In this document: positions 60,336 to 64,000 of the stretch, piece by piece
Numbering within the stretch: position 1 is the first letter of the stretch
How the letters are laid out: every line of letters begins with the position of its first letter
NCBI GenBank assembly: GCA_021848385.1
Contig: JAJZUQ010000005.1
Span: forward strand, 33,885-97,884
Direction: 5' to 3'
DNA: 64,000 bases
From: Deltaproteobacteria bacterium
GTDB lineage: Bacteria; Desulfobacterota; Desulfuromonadia; Geobacterales; Geobacteraceae
Program-made: the position numbers and the translations under genes
Notes under the pieces: generated by a model
Database searches by the model: none
What the model saw: only the letters and a program-made list of their open reading frames with translations
Told to the model about the DNA's origin: nothing

Positions 60336-61019
60336 GTGTCCATTTTTTCCCCCACAGATCTAGATGCCATCGGTTTGTCGACGAAGGTCGCCCTGGTTGC
60401 GACCCTGGTGTCGCTCCCCTTCGGCTTCGTTATGGCCTATGTCATGACTTTTCGCCGGTTCCGGGGGAAGGTGCTGCTGGAGGTGGCTGTCAATCTTCCC
60501 CTCACCCTGCCGCCGGTGGTGATCGGTTATCTGCTCCTGTTGCTCCTGGGGAAGAATGGCTGGCTCGGCCATCTGCTGGATCAGGCGGGAATCAGGATCA
60601 TCTTCACCTGGCAGGCGGCGGTGGTGGCTTCGGCGGTGGTTGGCTTTCCGCTTCTGGTAAGATCGATCCGGATCGGGATGGAATCCATTGACCAGCGGCT
60701 CATCCATGCCTCCCGGACCCTGGGAGCCCGCTGGTACGACACCCTTTTCACCGTTATCGTCCCTCTCTCTCTCCAGGGGATACTGGCCGGCTCATCCCTC
60801 ATGTTCGCCCGCAGCCTGGGGGAGTTCGGTGCCACCATCATCGTGGCGGGGAACATCCCCGGCGTCACCCAGACCATTCCCCTGGCAATTTTCGACTATG
60901 TCAACTCGCCTGACGGGGAGCGTATGGCCCTTGCGCTCTGCATGACGGCCATCGTCCTGTCCCTGCTGGTTCTCTTCCTGCATGAACATTTCGGCAGGAA
61001 GCTGGCAAGGAGGGACTGA
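60336..61019 (+). CDS. modB: Molybdate ABC transporter permease
   Basis: 227 residues from GTG 60336, five to six membrane helices. LPLTLPPVVIGYLLLLLLG is the ModB signature, and the EAA loop that docks the ATPase is HASRTLGARWYDTLFTVIVP. ARSLGEFGATIIVAGNIPG follows near the end. Longer in-frame starts overlap modA and are not needed. It ends one base before modC. Confidence 0.95.
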   Translation: MSIFSPTDLDAIGLSTKVALVATLVSLPFGFVMAYVMTFRRFRGKVLLEVAVNLPLTLPPVVIGYLLLLLLGKNGWLGHLLDQAGIRIIFTWQAAVVASAVVGFPLLVRSIRIGMESIDQRLIHASRTLGARWYDTLFTVIVPLSLQGILAGSSLMFARSLGEFGATIIVAGNIPGVTQTIPLAIFDYVNSPDGERMALALCMTAIVLSLLVLFLHEHFGRKLARRD

Positions 61020-61020
61020 C

Positions 61021-62076
61021 ATGGAACTGGAAATGAGGCTGCGCAAGAGCTACGGCCCGTTCCGTCTGGATGCCGATTTTTGCGTCAAAGGTGAACGGAT
61101 CGGCATCTTCGGCGAGTCGGGGAGCGGCAAGTCGACGCTGATCGGGATGCTTGCCGGGCTGGTTGAACCGGATGACGGTACCATCTGTCTCGACGGGGAG
61201 ACCCTCTACAGCCGGTCCGGGGGTGTCCATATCCCCGCCGAACGGCGCCGGATCGCCATGGTCTTCCAGCAGCCGAGCCTGTTTCCCCATCTCTCCGTCC
61301 GGAACAACCTCCTTTACGGCTACCGGCGCTGCTCCCCCCAGCACCGGCGGGTGGCATTCGAGCCGCTGGTGCAGGTGTTGAAGCTGGAAGAGCTGCTTGA
61401 TCGCGGCGTGAACAACCTGTCCGGCGGGGAGCAGCAGCGGGTTGCCATCGGCCGGGCGGTATTGGCAAGCCCCCGGCTCCTCATCATGGATGAGCCTCTG
61501 TCTGCGCTGGACGACGACCTGAAGTTCCAGATAATCCCGTACTTGACCGGGGTCTGCGGCCGGTTCGGCATCCCCTTTCTCTTTATCTCCCATTCCCTGC
61601 TGGAGATGCGGCTCATGGCCGATACGGTCCTCATGTTCGACAAGGGGCTGCTGGTGGAGCAGGGGAGCCCGGACGAACTGGCCCGCCGGCGGATGGGGCA
61701 CAGCCCGTCAGGTTACATCAACCTCTTCCGCCTTGGCCGGCCTGTAGGGAACAATGGCCTGCACACCTTTGCCTGGGGCGATCGGCTGCTACTTATTTCG
61801 GCGGCACCGAAAAGTGAGGCCGGCCTTTATGAGCTGTCGTCCCGTGATATCATTCTCTTCAAGCAGCACCCCGAGGCGATCAGCGCCCGCAACCTGCTCA
61901 GAGGGCGCGTCGTCAGCACCTTCGAGAGCAGCGGCAAGACGGGGGTCGAGCTGGCGTGCGGTGATGACCGGCTCATTGCCGAGGTGGTGCACGAGGCGGC
62001 TGTTGAGCTTGATATACGGACCGGTGTAGAGCTCTTCGCGGCCGTGAAGGCTTCGTCTTTCCGTCCCCTCGGCTGA
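61021..62076 (+). CDS. modC: Molybdate ABC transporter ATPase with TOBE domain
   Basis: 351 residues from ATG 61021 (AAGGAGGGACTGAC upstream). Walker A GESGSGKST, signature LSGGEQQRVAIGRAV, Walker B LLIMDEPLSALDD and the switch His in LFISHSLLEMR are all intact. About 100 C-terminal residues form a TOBE/MOP-like domain (LLRGRVVSTFESSGKTGVEL), which binds oxyanion and can inhibit transport. Last gene of modABC; terminator follows. Confidence 0.96.
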   Translation: MELEMRLRKSYGPFRLDADFCVKGERIGIFGESGSGKSTLIGMLAGLVEPDDGTICLDGETLYSRSGGVHIPAERRRIAMVFQQPSLFPHLSVRNNLLYGYRRCSPQHRRVAFEPLVQVLKLEELLDRGVNNLSGGEQQRVAIGRAVLASPRLLIMDEPLSALDDDLKFQIIPYLTGVCGRFGIPFLFISHSLLEMRLMADTVLMFDKGLLVEQGSPDELARRRMGHSPSGYINLFRLGRPVGNNGLHTFAWGDRLLLISAAPKSEAGLYELSSRDIILFKQHPEAISARNLLRGRVVSTFESSGKTGVELACGDDRLIAEVVHEAAVELDIRTGVELFAAVKASSFRPLG

Positions 62077-62153
62077 CCGGCGGGATGGGGAACGCGGCAC
62101 ACATTACCGTCTGATGATGACGTAACCAGCTGCACAATTAATAGTCAGAACGA

Positions 62154-62181
62154 GGGGGGGACGGGAGCGTTCCCCCCTTTA
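62154..62181 (+). terminator. Terminator of modABC
   Basis: GGGGGG and CCCCCC arms around an 11-base loop, then TTTACTG. It lies about 80 bases after the modC stop. Confidence 0.65.
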
Positions 62182-62256
62182 CTGTTGACCCGTGCCGGCA
62201 GTAGGCTTTTAGCTAACATTGCGGGATCACACCGGATATGTCTTTCATGAATTAGC

Positions 62257-62272
62257 TGGCATGGCTTGTGCT
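62257..62272 (+). promoter_or_regulatory. Sigma-54 (-24/-12) promoter
   Basis: TGGCATGGCTTGTGCT has the invariant GG (62258-62259) and GC (62270-62271) ten bases apart. Transcription would start near 62283, giving a leader of about 140 bases that contains a terminator. A nitrogen role fits the amt gene in this transcription unit. Confidence 0.7.
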
Positions 62273-62330
62273 ATAAGTTTCGCAGCTGATACGCACGATG
62301 ACGTGCGCATAAACTGGATTCGTTAAGGCA

Positions 62331-62379
62331 AAGGCGCCTCTCACCCCTCACGGGGGTGGAGGCGCCTTTTTTGTTTTTT
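62331..62379 (+). terminator. Leader terminator ahead of the outer-membrane protein gene
   Basis: GGCGCCTC and GAGGCGCC arms with inner CACCCC and GGGGTG pairs (14 bp in all), then TTTTTTGTTTTTT. It lies 40 bases before the gene and downstream of the sigma-54 promoter. A smaller hairpin (CGCACG and CGTGCG around ATGA) is at 62292-62307. Confidence 0.85.
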
Positions 62380-62420
62380 GGGTTCATAGCAGGAAAAAAT
62401 ACATTACAAAGGAGTAAGAG

Positions 62421-63233
62421 ATGACGAAGATGACAAGAATCGCAGGCATGGCAATGGCGCTGTTCGTGGCAACCACCGGTGCCGCTCTCGCGACCCCCTC
62501 CACCCAGATCTGGATTCCCTCCACCGATATCCAGCCTTACAAAGTGGTCCACCTCAATATCGACAACTATTTCCGTGCCTCGGGCGTGGGCAAGGCATCC
62601 GGCGACCCCGCCAGGCGCGATGCCAATGTCATGGACATCGGCCCGACCGTCGGCATCCTCCCCTTCGATAAGGTGCAGATGGAAGTCGGCTTCGACTACC
62701 TCGCCATCGCCAACGAGCCGAACGACAACCACCCGTTCTCGGGCAATTTCAAGCTCGGCACCCCGGAAGATTCCCTTTTCAAGTATTCTCCAGCCCTTGC
62801 CGTCGGCATGTACAACATCGGAACTACGGGATCGGCCGGCAATGCGCCGCTGGTGACTTCCGGTATGAATATCGCTTACGCACTTGCCGCCAAGACCCTT
62901 CCCGAGATGGGGAAGGTCCCTTCTCTCGGCAGGATTTCCGCAGGCTATTATCGTGGCGCCAAGGGTGCTTTGATAGATGCAAACAACCCGGCCAAGAGCG
63001 CCAATGAAGGTGTCCTTCTCTCCTGGGACCGGACGATGACCGAGATTTCTGACAAGCTCTGGATGGCCGTCGACTACCAGGGGGGGAACAACGTAATGGG
63101 AGCGCTCAACCTCGGTGCTTCCTGGGCATTCTCGAAGAACGTGTCGGTTATTTTCGCCTATGATATCTACAAGGAAAAGGCGCTGGCCGGTAACAACACC
63201 TTTACTACCCAGCTGGACATCAACTTCCCGTAA
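62421..63233 (+). CDS. Outer-membrane beta-barrel protein linked to amt
   Basis: 270 residues from ATG 62421 (AAGGAG upstream). A signal peptide (GMAMALFVATTGAALA) is followed by alternating beta-strand pattern (VVHLNIDNYFRASG, VQMEVGFDYLAIAN, ISAGYYRGAKGAL, LWMAVDYQGGNN, NVSVIFAYDIYKE) and a C-terminal strand ending in Phe-Pro. It looks like a monomeric barrel channel. Position behind a sigma-54 promoter and ahead of amt suggests outer-membrane passage of a nitrogen compound, but no substrate can be read. Confidence 0.78.
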   Translation: MTKMTRIAGMAMALFVATTGAALATPSTQIWIPSTDIQPYKVVHLNIDNYFRASGVGKASGDPARRDANVMDIGPTVGILPFDKVQMEVGFDYLAIANEPNDNHPFSGNFKLGTPEDSLFKYSPALAVGMYNIGTTGSAGNAPLVTSGMNIAYALAAKTLPEMGKVPSLGRISAGYYRGAKGALIDANNPAKSANEGVLLSWDRTMTEISDKLWMAVDYQGGNNVMGALNLGASWAFSKNVSVIFAYDIYKEKALAGNNTFTTQLDINFP

Positions 63234-63249
63234 CACCCTTCGTTGCTAT

Positions 63250-63275
63250 GGGGGCTGCATAAGCCCCCGAATTTT
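63250..63275 (+). terminator. Hairpin between the barrel gene and amt
   Basis: GGGGGCT and AGCCCCC around GCATA, then GAATTTTT. It may lower but not abolish readthrough to amt. Confidence 0.65.
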
Positions 63276-63363
63276 TCATGAAAAGCCAACTAAAACACTG
63301 AAATGAGTTTGCAGGAAGGGTCAATGGCGCCTCTTTCGATCCTAATTGAAAGGGAGATACAGT

Positions 63364-64000
63364 ATGGAAACGAGACTACGTTTAATTGACAAGTTCAGCC
63401 GCCTTCGGGAAAGGATGCACAACCCGGAATGGCGGCGCTACGGATACCTCCTGGTGGCAGGGAAGGTGCTCGGTATCGCTCTCGTGCTTGGTGTCATGGT
63501 CTTCGCATCGAGCATAATCGGCAAAGATGTCATGGCCGCAGATCCTCTCGTCAAACCAAACGACATCATTAACCCAATCAACACACTCTGGACGTTGCTC
63601 GCCGCCTTTCTCGTCTTCGGGATGCAGGTGGGCTTTACCATGCTGGAGGCGGGTTTTTGCCGTAGCCGGGAGACGGTCAACGTTTTGATGGAGTGCGTCG
63701 TCGATACTGCATTGTGCGGGTTGCTCTTCTACGCCTGGGGCTTTGCCTTCATGTTCGGTTCAGGAACGCCATGGATCGGAACAAAGTATTTCTTCCTGCA
63801 GGGCATACCGGCAACCTATGAATCCACAGGCGTTTCGTTCCTTGCCTTTTGGCTCTTTCAGTTTGCCTTTGCGGACACCTGCTCCACGATCACGTCGGGT
63901 GCCATGATCGGCCGGACAGGTTTTGTCGGAGATTTAATTTACAGCTTTTTCGTTTCCGGATTCGTCTATCCGATCATCGGGCACTGGGCATGGGGGACTA
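63364..64000 (+). CDS. amt: Ammonium transporter (N-terminal 212 residues; cut by window end)
   Basis: ATG 63364 with AAAGGGAG upstream. After about 65 residues of cytoplasmic or signal-like lead (GKVLGIALVLGVMVFASSII), the Amt fold begins: NTLWTLLAAFLVFGMQVGFT, MLEAGFCRSRETVNVLMEC, FQFAFADTCSTITSGAM, GFVYPIIGHWAWGT. These carry the Phe gate and Asp of the recruitment site. It probably belongs to the sigma-54 transcription unit that starts at about 62283. The frame is open at the window edge. Confidence 0.95.
   Translation, partial: METRLRLIDKFSRLRERMHNPEWRRYGYLLVAGKVLGIALVLGVMVFASSIIGKDVMAADPLVKPNDIINPINTLWTLLAAFLVFGMQVGFTMLEAGFCRSRETVNVLMECVVDTALCGLLFYAWGFAFMFGSGTPWIGTKYFFLQGIPATYESTGVSFLAFWLFQFAFADTCSTITSGAMIGRTGFVGDLIYSFFVSGFVYPIIGHWAWGT

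Overview
The window is chromosomal DNA of a Geobacter-type member of the Desulfuromonadales/Geobacteraceae. The evidence is a eukaryote-like citrate synthase, a pyruvate carboxylase, an EtfAB plus membrane FeS oxidoreductase set, many two-component proteins, sigma-54 elements and a geopeptide radical-SAM locus. Most of the window is GC-rich and gene-dense. One clearly AT-richer patch lies at about 25.3-27.2 kb. No rRNA, tRNA, CRISPR array or intact insertion sequence was seen.

Region by region. 1-9.4 kb: gltA (5' end cut), AMMECR1, aldehyde dehydrogenase, a small lipoprotein, then ndk-rlmN-mtnP-pfkB-TPR lipoprotein-rodZ-GAF, an order recalling the ndk-rlmN-rodZ neighbourhood of other proteobacteria. 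9.4-12.1 kb: a signalling cluster. 12.1-19.2 kb: housekeeping genes (FAD enzyme, YhaM-like nuclease, MBL hydrolase, coaBC, family 4 UDG, thioesterase). 19.4-25.2 kb: a geopeptide RiPP locus, with a radical SAM/SPASM maturase and a 29-codon precursor read leftward, divergent from a TonB receptor, a periplasmic binding protein and a histidine kinase. 25.5-27.2 kb: an AT-rich cassette of unknown function bounded by iteron-like repeats. 27.2-34.4 kb: NtrC-type regulator, NfeD/slipin, a PHP-kinase fusion, ferritin and a parvulin. 34.7-43 kb: pyc, an amidohydrolase, an actin-like ParM protein and an orphan membrane sensor. 43.2-47.5 kb: an AsmA-like/DUF1318 pair comparable to E. coli YdbH/YnbE/YdbL. 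48-51.3 kb: an OFA-type MFS transporter, a TadG-like protein and tag. 52-57 kb: etfB, ferredoxin-fused etfA and a membrane FeS oxidoreductase, then a peroxiredoxin whose catalytic residue is encoded by an in-frame UGA (selenocysteine). 57-59.4 kb: a KimA-like transporter under a c-di-AMP (ydaO-type) riboswitch. 59.4-62.1 kb: modABC. 62.2-64 kb: a sigma-54 promoter and leader terminator ahead of an outer-membrane protein and amt (3' end cut).

The most notable items are the geopeptide locus with its very short precursor gene, the selenocysteine peroxiredoxin, the c-di-AMP riboswitch, and a window-wide set of period-7 (once period-8) degenerate repeats. These repeats start at or inside the stop codons of several genes, differ in sequence from site to site, and often sit between co-directional genes. 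All calls come from reading the sequence. No database search or folding program was run.
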